A stretch of DNA of 64,000 bases from contig JAVBVS010000011.1 in the NCBI GenBank assembly GCA_036677805.1, positions 76,843 to 140,842 of the forward strand, read 5' to 3'. This stretch comes from SIG78 sp036677805. GTDB taxonomy: Bacteria > Verrucomicrobiota > Lentisphaeria > Victivallales > Victivallaceae. Every line of letters starts with the position of its first letter. Positions within the stretch are counted from its first letter, which is position 1. This document shows positions 39,875 to 47,892 of the stretch, one piece after another. The position numbers were made by a program, and so were the translations under genes. The notes below the pieces were generated by a model. The model was not told the origin of the DNA and made no database searches. It saw only the letters and a list, made by a program, of their open reading frames with translations.

Positions 39875-42070
39875 TCAATATTCCTTGACATTGCGGAAAG
39901 TTTTCAACAGCGACTGATATTCGTCGCGGGCGATCAGGTCGGCGGAGTAAAGTTCGCCCAACGCCTTGTCCATGGTCACCATCCCGTCCTTGTAGCCGGT
40001 TTCCAGCACCGACTGGAGCTGACTGGTCTTGCCGTCGCGGATCAGGGCCTGAATCGCGGTGGTTCCGGTCATGATTTCGAACGCGGCCACCCGTCCGGCG
40101 CCATCCTTGCGCGGCACGAGGCGCTGCGCCACCACGCCGAGGATGGTCCCGGCAAGCTGAAGCCGGATTTGGTTCTGCTGGTGCGCCGGGAAGCTGTCGA
40201 CGATCCGGTCGATGGTCTGCGGCGCATTGTTGGTATGCAGCGTCGCCATCACCAGATGGCCGGTTTCGGCGGCGGTCAGCGCGGCGGCGATGGTTTCGGT
40301 GTCGCGCATTTCGCCGACCAGAATCACATCCGGGTCCTGCCGCAAGGCATATTTCAACGCCTCGGCAAAGCTCAGCGTATCGGCATGAACTTCGCGCTGT
40401 TCGACCACCGCCAGCCGGTTGACATGAACGTATTCGATCGGGTCTTCGATGGTGATGATGTGACAGGCGCGCGCCCGGTTGATCAGCTCGACCAGACAGG
40501 CCAGCGTCGTCGATTTGCCGTGCCCGGTCGGTCCGGTCACCAGAATCAACCCCTGCCGCTTGGTGATCATATCGAGCAAGGCACCCGGCAGATTGAGCTC
40601 GGAAGCCTCGGGAATCCGGTCGGAAATCACCCGTACCGCCACCCCGACCGTGCCGCGCTGGTAGAAACCGTTGATCCGGAAACGCACCGCCTTCTGAGCA
40701 TCGTCCGCGCCCACCGGCAGCGTCACCGCCACCGCGAAGTCGATCTCCCGGCGGGCCTCGAAATCGGCCCGCTGCCGGGTCGTGAGCATGCTGAACAGCA
40801 GCCGCTGGGTATCCAGCGCCGTCAGCGGAGTGATTTCCAGCCCGGCCAGTTCGCCGTTCAACCGCAGCGTCGGCGCACTGCCGACGGATAGGAGCAGGTC
40901 GCTCGCCTGATGGCGCACCGCCGCATAGAGCAGCTGGCGCATATTCAAAGCGTCGCCTTCGCCGCTCTCCTCGGTCAATTTTTCGCGGAAGGTGTCGATG
41001 CCCGACTCCATGCCGCGCGCCAGCAGAATGAACTCATCGCGGTTGCCGCTCATTTCGAGCGCGTCCTCGAATTTGACCGTGCCCGCCGCCAGCAACGCCA
41101 GCAGCGCCCGGTTGAAGGTCTGAAAATGGGGATGATTGAGATGCTTGACCGCATCTTCCAACGCCGCGAAATTCTGTTCGGCGATCAGCTTCCGGAGCAT
41201 CGGCGTGGTCCCCATCAGCTCCACCGCGGGCGCCATGCGCCCGCCCGCCGCCCGGGGCACCAGCCGCTGCGCCACCACGCCGATCAGCGCGGCGGCCAGA
41301 TCCGCGGCCACCGACTGGCGCTGGTCTTCGGGAAAAGTGTTGATCACCCGCTCAAGCGATTGAATCGCATCGCCGGTATGGATGGTCGAAAGCACCAGAT
41401 GGCCGGTCAAGGCGGCGCTGAGCGCGATCCGCATCGAGTCGAGATCGCGCATTTCGCCGATCACGATTACATCGGGGCTTTCCCGCACCGCACTGCGCAA
41501 GGCGTCGGCGAAGCTCAGCGCATCACTGTCGATTTCGCGTTGTGCGACCACGCTCTGAAAGTCGGCGTGAAGGTATTCGACCGGGTCTTCGACGGTTACG
41601 ATATGCCGGGCGAAATTGCGGTTGATGTAATTGATCATCGCGCTCAGCGTGGTCGATTTGCCGTTGCCCGCGGCTCCCGCCACCAGGACCAGGCCCCGCC
41701 GTTCCGAGGCGAAATCGCGCAGCACCGGAGGCAGTTCCAATTCCGCGAACTCCAGTTCGTCGCCGCGCCGCAAAGGACGCGCGACCAGGCTGGCGGCGCC
41801 CTGGACATTGAAGAAATTCAGCCGGTAACGCACGTCGCCGATCACCGCGGAGGCGTCGCAGGCGCCGGAATTCTGATAGTGCTCTTCCTTGCGCTCGGAC
41901 AGCACGCCGCGCCGGAAAACGGTCATTTCCTCCTCGGTCGGCGCAATTCCGAACCGGTCGGAGCGGGTGACGCGCCCGAAGCAACGGAAGGCGGGAATCT
42001 TGCCCGCGGTCAGAAAGAGATCGGACGCCCCCAGTTCCAGCGCCCCCCGAAACAAATCGCCGATATCCAT
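39875..42070 (-). CDS. Tandem PilT-type twitching ATPase (two complete PilT modules in one chain)
   Basis: 731 residues, about twice a normal PilT (about 345-370). Module 1 (about 1-365): MDIGDLFRGALELGASDLFL, Walker A AGAAGNGKSTTLSAMINYIN near 135, VTVEDPVEYLHADFQSVVAQ, VIGEMRDLDSMRIALSAAL and the His box STIHTGDAIQSLERVINTFP. Module 2 (about 385-731): MRQLLYAAVRHQASDLLLSV, GPTGHGKSTTLACLVELINR near 515, ITIEDPIEYVHVNRLAVVEQ, LVGEMRDTETIAAALTAAET and ATLHTNNAPQTIDRIVDSFP. Both keep Walker A, Walker B, Asp-box and His-box, so both may hydrolyse ATP. Expected role: powering retraction of a type IV pilus or a related secretion machine. The true start is 42070; the much longer open frame reads through dut in antisense. 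Confidence 0.93.
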   Translation of the reverse strand: MDIGDLFRGALELGASDLFLTAGKIPAFRCFGRVTRSDRFGIAPTEEEMTVFRRGVLSERKEEHYQNSGACDASAVIGDVRYRLNFFNVQGAASLVARPLRRGDELEFAELELPPVLRDFASERRGLVLVAGAAGNGKSTTLSAMINYINRNFARHIVTVEDPVEYLHADFQSVVAQREIDSDALSFADALRSAVRESPDVIVIGEMRDLDSMRIALSAALTGHLVLSTIHTGDAIQSLERVINTFPEDQRQSVAADLAAALIGVVAQRLVPRAAGGRMAPAVELMGTTPMLRKLIAEQNFAALEDAVKHLNHPHFQTFNRALLALLAAGTVKFEDALEMSGNRDEFILLARGMESGIDTFREKLTEESGEGDALNMRQLLYAAVRHQASDLLLSVGSAPTLRLNGELAGLEITPLTALDTQRLLFSMLTTRQRADFEARREIDFAVAVTLPVGADDAQKAVRFRINGFYQRGTVGVAVRVISDRIPEASELNLPGALLDMITKRQGLILVTGPTGHGKSTTLACLVELINRARACHIITIEDPIEYVHVNRLAVVEQREVHADTLSFAEALKYALRQDPDVILVGEMRDTETIAAALTAAETGHLVMATLHTNNAPQTIDRIVDSFPAHQQNQIRLQLAGTILGVVAQRLVPRKDGAGRVAAFEIMTGTTAIQALIRDGKTSQLQSVLETGYKDGMVTMDKALGELYSADLIARDEYQSLLKTFRNVKEY

Positions 42071-42092
42071 CGCTGAAAATCTCCCGAAAATT

Positions 42093-42145
42093 TTGCAAAA
42101 TCCCCGATTCGGGTTTACAGTAAGCCCGTAAACCCGAATATGCAA
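42093..42145. promoter_or_regulatory. Face-to-face divergent promoters within a perfect inverted repeat (double pilT / dut)
   Basis: ATTCGGGTTTAC (42107-42118), 9 bases, GTAAACCCGAAT (42128-42139) is a perfect 12-bp inverted repeat. The plus promoter is TTGCAA (42093-42098), 17 bases, TACAGT (42116-42121); the minus promoter is TTGCAT (42145-42140), 17 bases, TACTGT (42122-42117). The two -10 boxes overlap in 42117-42121, so the promoters cannot be occupied at the same time. The repeat spans both spacers and could also be a repressor operator. Confidence 0.7.
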
Positions 42146-42163
42146 ATTCAGGAGGAAACCGAA

Positions 42164-42607
42164 TTGACGAAAGTTCAGGTAAAAATCGCGATGGCCCCGG
42201 ACTGCGGCGATCTGCTGCCGGCCAAGGCGCACCATGACGACGCCGCCTTCGATCTGCGCTCGCGGGTCGACCTCGACGTGCCGCCGGGACGCAGCACGCT
42301 GGTGCCAACCGGGGTCTTTATCGAGCTGCCAATCCATTATGAAGCGCAGGTCCGCCCCCGCAGCGGCCTGGCGCTGAAGCATAACATCACGCTGACCAAC
42401 TCGCCCGGCACCATCGACGCCGGATATCGCGGCGAAGTCGGCGTAATCATGTTCAACCACGGCCCCGGCGATTTCGCGATCAAACGCGGCGACCGCATCG
42501 CCCAGATGGTGATTGCGGCGCTGCCCGAAGTCGAGATCGAATGCGTGGACGAACTCAACGCCAGCGGCCGCGGCGCCGGCGGCTTCGGCAGCACCGGCAA
42601 ACATTGA
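42164..42607 (+). CDS. dut: Deoxyuridine 5'-triphosphate nucleotidohydrolase
   Basis: Trimeric dUTPase, 147 residues, keeps uracil out of DNA. The five motifs are in order: HDDAAFDLRS (1), VRPRSGLALKHNITLTNSPG (2 and start of 3), TIDAGYRGEVGVIMFNHG (3), IKRGDRIAQMVIAAL (4) and SGRGAGGFGSTG (5). The start is probably TTG at 42164, because AGGAGG lies 8 bases before it; an ATG eight codons earlier (42140) would place the ribosome binding site inside the gene. It is divergent from the double pilT and followed closely by uvrC. Confidence 0.96.
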   Translation: MTKVQVKIAMAPDCGDLLPAKAHHDDAAFDLRSRVDLDVPPGRSTLVPTGVFIELPIHYEAQVRPRSGLALKHNITLTNSPGTIDAGYRGEVGVIMFNHGPGDFAIKRGDRIAQMVIAALPEVEIECVDELNASGRGAGGFGSTGKH

Positions 42608-42667
42608 CGCCGGAAGCGGCAACCGAGGCGGGAGCAGGGTCAAACGACAGGAAACAGCAGCCCAGTC

Positions 42668-44167
42668 ATGCCTGAACTCAAGGAAAATTTTCTGCCGTCG
42701 CTGATTCCGGGGTCGCCGGGAGTCTACATCTACCGCGACCGCTTCGGGACGGTGATTTACGTCGGCAAGGCCAAGAATCTCCGCAAGCGCATGAGCTCCT
42801 ATTTCCAGCCGGGGCGCATCCGGCAGGCCGACGTCAAGCTCCGGCAGCTGGTTCATGCCATTTACAGCTGGGAATATCTTCAGGTCAAATCCGAAGACGA
42901 ATCACTGCTGCTGGAATCGCGCCTGATCAAGGAATACGCGCCCTATTATAATATTGTGATGCGCGACGACAAGCGCTACCAGCTGCTCAAAATCCGGCTC
43001 GACGATCCGTTCCCGACCCTGACCCTCGCGCGGATCAAAAAGGATGACGGCGCCACCTATTTCGGCCCCTTCCCGCACGGCATGGCGCTCAAAACCACGC
43101 TCGAATTCCTGCTCGCCCACTTCGGCTTGCGCGCCTGCCGCAGCAACACGCCGGACGAGGAGACCCGCAAACATTGTCTGAAACGCATCATCAGGGATTG
43201 CAGTTCGCCCTGCACCGGCGCAATTTCGCGCGAAGACTACCGGCGCAAGGTCGAAGCCATGCTTGAAGTTCTGAACGGAGACATCGCCGAAATCAATGCG
43301 ATGCTGGCCGAACGCATGCAGACGGCCGCACGCAAGCAGGATTATGAAAAAGCCGCGCGCTGGCGCGATGTGCGGGCCAATCTCGAAACCGTTTTCGGCC
43401 GCCGCAACCGCTCGTTCGAGCGCGCGACAATCCCGGCGCGCGGCGGCCCGGAAGCGATGGCCGAACTCCAGCATTCGCTGGGACTGCCGATGCCGCTGCA
43501 TACCATGATCTGCTTCGACATCTCCAATCTGATGGGAACGCTGGCGGTGGCGAGCATGGTGGTCTTCATCGACGGCCGCCCGGCGCGCGACGAATACCGG
43601 CGTTTCCGGATCAAGACCGTTACCGGCAGCGACGATTTCGCCATGATGGCCGAAGCGGTGGGACGTCACTTCCGGCGGCTGTTGGAAGAAAAACGCCCCC
43701 TGCCCGATCTGCTGGTGGTCGACGGCGGCAAAGGGCAGCTTCACGCGGCGCTCCACACCCTGACCGATATCGGCTGCCCGCCGCTGCCGGCCATCGGCCT
43801 CGCCAAGCGGGAGGAGGAGATTTTCGTCCCCGGCCGCAGCGAACCGGTGGTGCTCGACCGCCACCATCCGGGATTGAGAGCCTTGCAGGCGCTGCGCGAT
43901 GAAGCACACCGTTTCGCAGTCGGTTACCACCGGGAGCTGCGGCGCAAGCGCCTGACCGAATCGCTGCTTGACGATCTTCCCGGCGTAGGCCCCAAACGCA
44001 AGGCGGCGCTGCTCGGAGCATTCGGCTCGGTGCGGGAATTGCGCAAAGCCGATGCCGGCGAAATCGTGCGCCGGGTGCCGGGCATCGGGCTGGAACTCGC
44101 CGCCGCCATCCGGCGGAGTCTGGGGCAGCCGCTCCCGGAAAAACACGACTTCCCCGATCCGGCCTGA
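42668..44167 (+). CDS. uvrC: Excinuclease ABC subunit C, short form
   Basis: Makes both incisions in nucleotide excision repair, 499 residues versus about 600 normally. N-terminal GIY-YIG nuclease: GVYIYRDRFGTVIYVGKAKN. Iron-sulfur Cys pattern C-x12-C-x7-C-x3-C in the CRSNTPDEETRKHCLKR...RDCSSPCTG segment matches the known cluster. UVR domain: TAARKQDYEKAARWRDVRAN. C-terminal RNase H-like nuclease: CFDISNLMGTLAVASMVVF, LLVVDGGKGQLHAALHTL and LRDEAHRFAVGYHRELRRKR. Tandem helix-hairpin-helix at the end: LPGVGPKRKAALLGAFGSV and VPGIGLELAAAI. All functional parts are there, so shortening comes from linkers. Ribosome binding site weak. Confidence 0.95.
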   Translation: MPELKENFLPSLIPGSPGVYIYRDRFGTVIYVGKAKNLRKRMSSYFQPGRIRQADVKLRQLVHAIYSWEYLQVKSEDESLLLESRLIKEYAPYYNIVMRDDKRYQLLKIRLDDPFPTLTLARIKKDDGATYFGPFPHGMALKTTLEFLLAHFGLRACRSNTPDEETRKHCLKRIIRDCSSPCTGAISREDYRRKVEAMLEVLNGDIAEINAMLAERMQTAARKQDYEKAARWRDVRANLETVFGRRNRSFERATIPARGGPEAMAELQHSLGLPMPLHTMICFDISNLMGTLAVASMVVFIDGRPARDEYRRFRIKTVTGSDDFAMMAEAVGRHFRRLLEEKRPLPDLLVVDGGKGQLHAALHTLTDIGCPPLPAIGLAKREEEIFVPGRSEPVVLDRHHPGLRALQALRDEAHRFAVGYHRELRRKRLTESLLDDLPGVGPKRKAALLGAFGSVRELRKADAGEIVRRVPGIGLELAAAIRRSLGQPLPEKHDFPDPA

Positions 44168-44195
44168 GATTTTCGTTTTTTTTATCGGCGCGGGG

Positions 44196-44223
44196 TTGTT
44201 TTTAGCCGAAATAAGGCTATATT
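44196..44223 (+). promoter_or_regulatory. Promoter of tRNA-Cys
   Basis: TTGTTT (44196-44201), 16 bases, TATATT (44218-44223) preceded by AAGGC, placing the start about 10-12 bases before the tRNA. Confidence 0.65.
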
Positions 44224-44242
44224 AAGGCTCGTCTCCTCACGA

Positions 44243-44316
44243 GGCGTGGTAGCCAAACGGTCAGGCAGCGGTCTGCAAAATCGCATAAATCGGTTCAACT
44301 CCGATCCACGCCTCCA
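44243..44316 (+). tRNA. tRNA-Cys (anticodon GCA)
   Basis: Acceptor GGCGTGG/CCACGCC, D-arm GCC-GGC, anticodon stem GCGGT/ATCGC with loop CTGCAAA (anticodon GCA), four-base variable loop, T-arm ATCGG-TTCAACT-CCGAT, discriminator T (U73, diagnostic for Cys) and encoded CCA. A run of T follows directly and may terminate it. Confidence 0.96.
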
Positions 44317-44390
44317 TTTTTTTGCCCTCGTCCGCGGCCTCCGACGAAGCGTCGCCCGCCGTTTTTTTCCGCCCGAAAACACCGAAACGC

Positions 44391-44418
44391 TTGATTTTTG
44401 AAAAATCGAGGCTATATT
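44391..44418 (+). promoter_or_regulatory. Promoter of rpmF-plsX-fabH
   Basis: TTGATT (44391-44396), 16 bases, TATATT (44413-44418) preceded by GAGGC. The same AGGC-TATATT arrangement is seen at tRNA-Cys and infC. The leader before rpmF would be about 95 bases. Confidence 0.65.
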
Positions 44419-44519
44419 ATACCTTCTTGAATTGGATATTCATAAAAATAACTGATTTTCAATGAAAAAAATCCGTCCGGCGAGGCCTCGCGGCCCGATA
44501 CCGGCGGGGGAGAACGAAA

Positions 44520-44699
44520 ATGGCTGTACCGAAACGCAAAAGCTCGAAAATGAAGCGCCGCAACCGCAAGGCGGCCAACCGCTATGAAGGCGTCCAGGCG
44601 ACGTTCTGCCAGAACTGCGGCGCGCCGGTGACTCCGCATCGCGCCTGTCTGGCCTGCGGCACCTACAAAGGCCAGACGGTGATTGCCTCCGGTGAATAG
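44520..44699 (+). CDS. rpmF: 50S ribosomal protein L32
   Basis: 59 residues: MAVPKRKSSKMKRRNRKAAN, then a zinc-ribbon with FCQNCGAP and CLACGTYKGQ (two CxxC pairs, the zinc-binding type of L32). GGGGGAG stands 7 bases before the ATG. First gene of the conserved rpmF-plsX-fabH cluster linking ribosome and fatty-acid synthesis. Confidence 0.97.
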   Translation: MAVPKRKSSKMKRRNRKAANRYEGVQATFCQNCGAPVTPHRACLACGTYKGQTVIASGE

Positions 44700-44733
44700 G
44701 CGGTTTCATGATCGTTATGGCTTTGACCGAAAT

Positions 44734-44786
44734 CGCCTGAATTTTCCGGCAGCCGCCTCCGGCGCCGCGGAGAATTCAGGCGTTTT
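44734..44786 (+). terminator. Terminator-like hairpin between rpmF and plsX
   Basis: A 15-bp stem (44734-44748 with 44768-44782, one T-G pair) enclosing a GC-rich loop and followed by TTTTGCTTG. It lies 35 bases after rpmF and about 50 bases before plsX. As plsX has no obvious separate promoter, partial termination that lowers plsX-fabH expression relative to L32 is the likely role. Confidence 0.7.
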
Positions 44787-44833
44787 GCTTGATTGAATCC
44801 AATGGGCATCGAGAATTTTCAGGATCACCGCAA

Positions 44834-45886
44834 ATGATGAAAATCGCAGTGGACGCCATGGGAGGGGATTATGCCCCGGGGATCGTGATCGAAGGATTGG
44901 CCCGGGCGTTGTACGATTATCCGGATTGCGAATTTCTGCTGGTCGGCCACAGCGGCAAACTGGGCTTTTATCTGGAAAAATACGGCATCACGCGTCATTC
45001 GCGGCTTGAAATCGTCCATGCCGAAACCGTGGTGGAAATGTCCGATCCTTCGGCCATCGCGCTGCGGGCCAAGAAAGACTCCTCCATCACCGAGTGCGCC
45101 CGGCTGATGAAGGCCGGCCGGGTCGAAGCGATTGTCTCGCCGGGTCATACCGGAGCGCTGGTGGCATCGACCAAAGTGCTGAACCGGACCCTGGAAGGGG
45201 TCGACCGTCCGGCGCTGGCGGCCAGTCTGCCGGCGCGCAACGGCCGTTTCATCCTGATCGACGCCGGCGCCAACCCGGACTGCCATCCGCTGAATCTGGT
45301 GCAGTTCGCGCTGATGGGCGAAGTCTACGCCCGCTACCTTTTCCGCCGGGAGCGTCCCGCGATTGGCGTGCTGAGCGTCGGCGGCGAAGACGGCAAAGGC
45401 AGCGGATTGACCAAGTCGGTATTCAAGGCGCTTTCCGGGATGCCGGTCAATTTCGTCGGCAACATCGAAAGCAACAGCGCCTTCGAGGGCGCCTGCGACG
45501 TGCTGGTGGCCGACGGCTTCAGCGGCAATGTGCTGCTCAAGACCAGCGAAGGCCTGGCCAAGCTGTCGGTCAACTGGCTCAAGACCGCAATCCGCAAGAA
45601 CGCGCTGCGGATTACCGGAGCGCTGCTGGCGCGCAACGCGTTCGAGGAATTGAAAGCCATGGGTGACGCCGACGAGCTTGGCGGCGCGCCGTTGCTGGGG
45701 ATCAACGGCATCTGCATCATCGGTCATGGGTCATCAAGTCCCAAGGCGGTGCGCAACGCCATCCGGATGGCGCGGGACGCCATCCGGTTCGGCATGAACG
45801 ATCAAATCTGCCGGCGGCTGGCCGAGTGCGGCGCGACGACGGCGGAACTGGAAGCGGCGTTTCAGGCGGAACATCCGCAGGAATAA
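44834..45886 (+). CDS. plsX: Phosphate acyltransferase PlsX
   Basis: Converts acyl-ACP to acyl-phosphate for phospholipid synthesis; 350 residues, peripheral membrane. KIAVDAMGGDYAPGIVIEGL, DPSAIALRAKKDSSITECAR, VSPGHTGALVASTKVLNRTL, LIDAGANPDCHPLNLVQFAL, GVLSVGGEDGKGSGLTKSVF, NIESNSAFEGACDVLVADGF and GINGICIIGHGSSSPKAVRN are family blocks. The double ATG at 44834/44837 has AGGA 9-12 bases upstream; upstream in-frame codons give an implausible N-terminus. It is followed by fabH after 119 bases. Confidence 0.96.
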   Translation: MMKIAVDAMGGDYAPGIVIEGLARALYDYPDCEFLLVGHSGKLGFYLEKYGITRHSRLEIVHAETVVEMSDPSAIALRAKKDSSITECARLMKAGRVEAIVSPGHTGALVASTKVLNRTLEGVDRPALAASLPARNGRFILIDAGANPDCHPLNLVQFALMGEVYARYLFRRERPAIGVLSVGGEDGKGSGLTKSVFKALSGMPVNFVGNIESNSAFEGACDVLVADGFSGNVLLKTSEGLAKLSVNWLKTAIRKNALRITGALLARNAFEELKAMGDADELGGAPLLGINGICIIGHGSSSPKAVRNAIRMARDAIRFGMNDQICRRLAECGATTAELEAAFQAEHPQE

Positions 45887-46005
45887 ATCGGGAATCGGGC
45901 GGCGCGAGACGTCCGGGACGGGGGCCAACAGGTCTTTATCGGGTGAATGTTCGGCGGTTTCGCGGAACGGCAGGCGGCAACGGAGAGAGCAGACAGAGGG
46001 TTCAG

Positions 46006-46989
46006 ATGGCAATTAAAATCAAGGGCACCGGTTCCTATATTCCGGAAAAAGTTTTGACCAACATGGATCTGGAAAAGATGGTCGAAACCAATGACGAATG
46101 GATCAGCACCCGCACGGGAATTCGCGAACGTCACATCGCCGCGCCGGAAATGGCCTGTTCCGATCTGGCGGAGCGGGCCGCCCGCCGCGCGCTGGAGATG
46201 GCGGGCGTGGCGCCCGAGGAACTGAATGCGATCATTGTCGCGACCATCACCCCCGACCATGTCTTTCCGAGCACCGCCTGTCTGCTCCAGCACCGGCTGG
46301 GCGCCAAACAGGCCTTCGGCTTCGATCTGGAAGCGGCCTGCTCCGGTTTGCTCTACTCGCTGGAAACCGCGCGCGGACTGATGACCATTAATCCGAAAAA
46401 CAAATACGTTCTGGTCATCGGCGCGGAAAAACTCTCGGCCATCGTCAACTGGAAGGACCGCAACACCTGCGTGCTCTTCGGCGACGGCGCGGCCGCGCTG
46501 CTGCTGGAAAATTGCCCGGATGCGGCGGACAGCTTCCTTTCATGCGATCTCGGCGCCGACGGCAGCGCCCTTGAAATTCTGAATCTCCCGGCCGGCGGCA
46601 GCCGCCTGCCCGCGACCGAGGAAACGGTGCGCAACAACCAGCACTACATTCACATGGCCGGACGCGACGTCTTCAAGCTGGCGGTCAACGCCATGGTCAG
46701 CAGCTGCCACAAGGTGCTCGACGAAGCCGGCGTTTCAATCGATCAGGTCCGCTGGCTGGTGCCGCATCAGGCCAACGAACGCATTCTCCGCGCCGTGGCG
46801 CAGCGCCTGGATTTGACCGAAGACCGGGTCTATATGAATATTGCGCGTTACGGCAATACTTCCGCCGCCAGCATCGGCATCTGTCTGGATGAAATGCTGC
46901 GCGGCAATCAGGCCGGCCCCGGCGATTATCTGTTGCTGACGGCGTTCGGCGGCGGCCTGACCTGGGGCGCCATGCTCCTGAAGTTATAA
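46006..46989 (+). CDS. fabH: Beta-ketoacyl-ACP synthase III
   Basis: Starts fatty-acid synthesis by condensing acetyl-CoA with malonyl-ACP; 327 residues. MAIKIKGTGSYIPEKVLTN, TNDEWISTRTGIRERHIA, catalytic Cys in DLEAACSGLLYSLETARG, catalytic His in WLVPHQANERILRAVAQRL and catalytic Asn in NIARYGNTSAASIGICLDEM, ending LTAFGGGLTWGAMLL. The ATG at 46006 has GAGGG 5-6 bases upstream. The open frame extends upstream into the plsX 3' end but without family sequence. tRNA-Pro follows 11 bases after the stop. Confidence 0.97.
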   Translation: MAIKIKGTGSYIPEKVLTNMDLEKMVETNDEWISTRTGIRERHIAAPEMACSDLAERAARRALEMAGVAPEELNAIIVATITPDHVFPSTACLLQHRLGAKQAFGFDLEAACSGLLYSLETARGLMTINPKNKYVLVIGAEKLSAIVNWKDRNTCVLFGDGAAALLLENCPDAADSFLSCDLGADGSALEILNLPAGGSRLPATEETVRNNQHYIHMAGRDVFKLAVNAMVSSCHKVLDEAGVSIDQVRWLVPHQANERILRAVAQRLDLTEDRVYMNIARYGNTSAASIGICLDEMLRGNQAGPGDYLLLTAFGGGLTWGAMLLKL

Positions 46990-47000
46990 ATCGTTTTTTT

Positions 47001-47078
47001 CGGGGCGTAGCGCAGTCTGGCTAGCGCACCTGCTTTGGGAGCAGGTTGTCGCAGGTTCGAATCCTGTCGCCCCGACCA
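47001..47078 (+). tRNA. tRNA-Pro (anticodon TGG)
   Basis: Acceptor CGGGGCG/CGCCCCG, D-arm GCGC-GCGC, anticodon stem CCTGC/GCAGG with loop TTTGGGA (anticodon TGG), T-arm GCAGG-TTCGAAT-CCTGT, discriminator A and encoded CCA. It lies 11 bases behind fabH, so it may be processed from the fabH transcript. Confidence 0.97.
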
Positions 47079-47093
47079 TTTTTTGTACCTCTA

Positions 47094-47121
47094 CCGCCCG
47101 CTCCCGCGGGGCGGATTTTTT
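47094..47121 (+). terminator. Terminator of the rpmF-plsX-fabH-tRNA-Pro unit
   Basis: CCGCCC (47094-47099) pairs with GGGCGG (47109-47114), then A and six T. Confidence 0.8.
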
Positions 47122-47370
47122 GTTTCCGCAGAGGGAAATCAAGCTCCAATCGATGTTTTCTCTCCTGCCGGAGAATGTCGACGTGTCTTATTCGCCGATA
47201 CCTTTGCGGCGTGCATTGCATAAAATCCGCCCGGAGAGCGGAGGACCGCTCCGCTACTTTCAATATCCGAAATGTACGCAATTCAGCAGACATTATTGGC
47301 AATTTGTCACAGGGATTTTCAAATCGAAGATCAAAAAAACCGGAAATGCACCGTCGCATGGCGTCGCGAC
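47122..47370. other. Gene-free stretch before the small lipoprotein
   Basis: About 250 bases, less GC-rich than the surroundings. Overlapping reading frames of about 95-130 residues exist on both strands but lack ribosome binding sites, family sequence or the local codon bias. The only structure noticed is a GAGCGG-AGGA-CCGCTC hairpin near 47240. No function seen. Confidence 0.5.
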
Positions 47371-47398
47371 TTGCTTTTTTGAAAACCTGTGTTACTTT
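47371..47398 (+). promoter_or_regulatory. Promoter of the small lipoprotein
   Basis: TTGCTT (47371-47376), 16 bases, TACTTT (47393-47398); leader of about 65 bases ending in AAGGAGAG before the ATG. Confidence 0.55.
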
Positions 47399-47468
47399 AC
47401 TCTCTAAATGGCGGTTATTCACAAACCGATCCCACTATTATTAACAAACAACCCTAAGGAGAGATGCA

Positions 47469-47813
47469 ATGAAATTTCGAGTGACGATGATTACGCTGGC
47501 GCTGGGTTTGTTGATGGCGGGGTGTGGACAAAAAGCGGATGAAAATAAAACGCCGGAGCAGATCAAGCAAGAAGTCACCCAGATGGATACTGCTCAAATT
47601 CAAAAACAGATTGACGTTTATACCAACGCCATCAAAGCCAAGAGCGCCGAGCTTAAAGTGGAAACCGATAAGCTGGCCAAAATTCCGCTGACTGAAATGC
47701 TCGGTGATGAAGCCAAGTCGCTTCAGGGAAAGATCGCCGAAATGACAAAATCGCTTGATAAGCTCAAAGCCAACCTCGAAGCCTATGCCGAAGGCTTAAA
47801 GACCAAGCAATAA
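47469..47813 (+). CDS. Small helical lipoprotein of unknown function
   Basis: 114 residues. Lipoprotein signal with lipobox LLMAGC (Cys19 lipidated), then a Gln/Lys/Glu-rich region predicted fully helical with heptad character (PEQIKQEVTQMDTAQIQKQI; LQGKIAEMTKSLDKLKANLE). The plan recalls Lpp-like or Smc-like periplasmic spacer proteins, but no specific family is recognised. AAGGAGAG precedes the ATG. It has its own promoter and terminator and lower GC in third codon positions than its neighbours, consistent with strong expression of an abundant envelope protein (inference). Confidence 0.85.
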   Translation: MKFRVTMITLALGLLMAGCGQKADENKTPEQIKQEVTQMDTAQIQKQIDVYTNAIKAKSAELKVETDKLAKIPLTEMLGDEAKSLQGKIAEMTKSLDKLKANLEAYAEGLKTKQ

Positions 47814-47830
47814 TATTAATATGTCATTGA

Positions 47831-47860
47831 AAAAAACCGGGTTGCGAAGCCCGGTTTTTT
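47831..47860. terminator. Bidirectional terminator between lipoprotein and convergent flavoprotein gene
   Basis: AAAAAACCGGG (47831-47841) pairs perfectly with CCCGGTTTTTT (47850-47860) around an 8-base loop; either strand reads a GC stem followed by six T. Confidence 0.92.
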
Positions 47861-47892
47861 TCTGCCGTCAACCTGTACCGAAAGGACCGGAC

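Noticed and set aside
44182..44709. Minus-strand frames over tRNA-Cys and rpmF
   Set aside because: They are antisense to the tRNA and L32.
47021..47422. Overlapping 95-133-codon frames between tRNA-Pro and the lipoprotein
   Set aside because: One covers the tRNA itself; none has coding bias, a ribosome binding site or homologous motifs.
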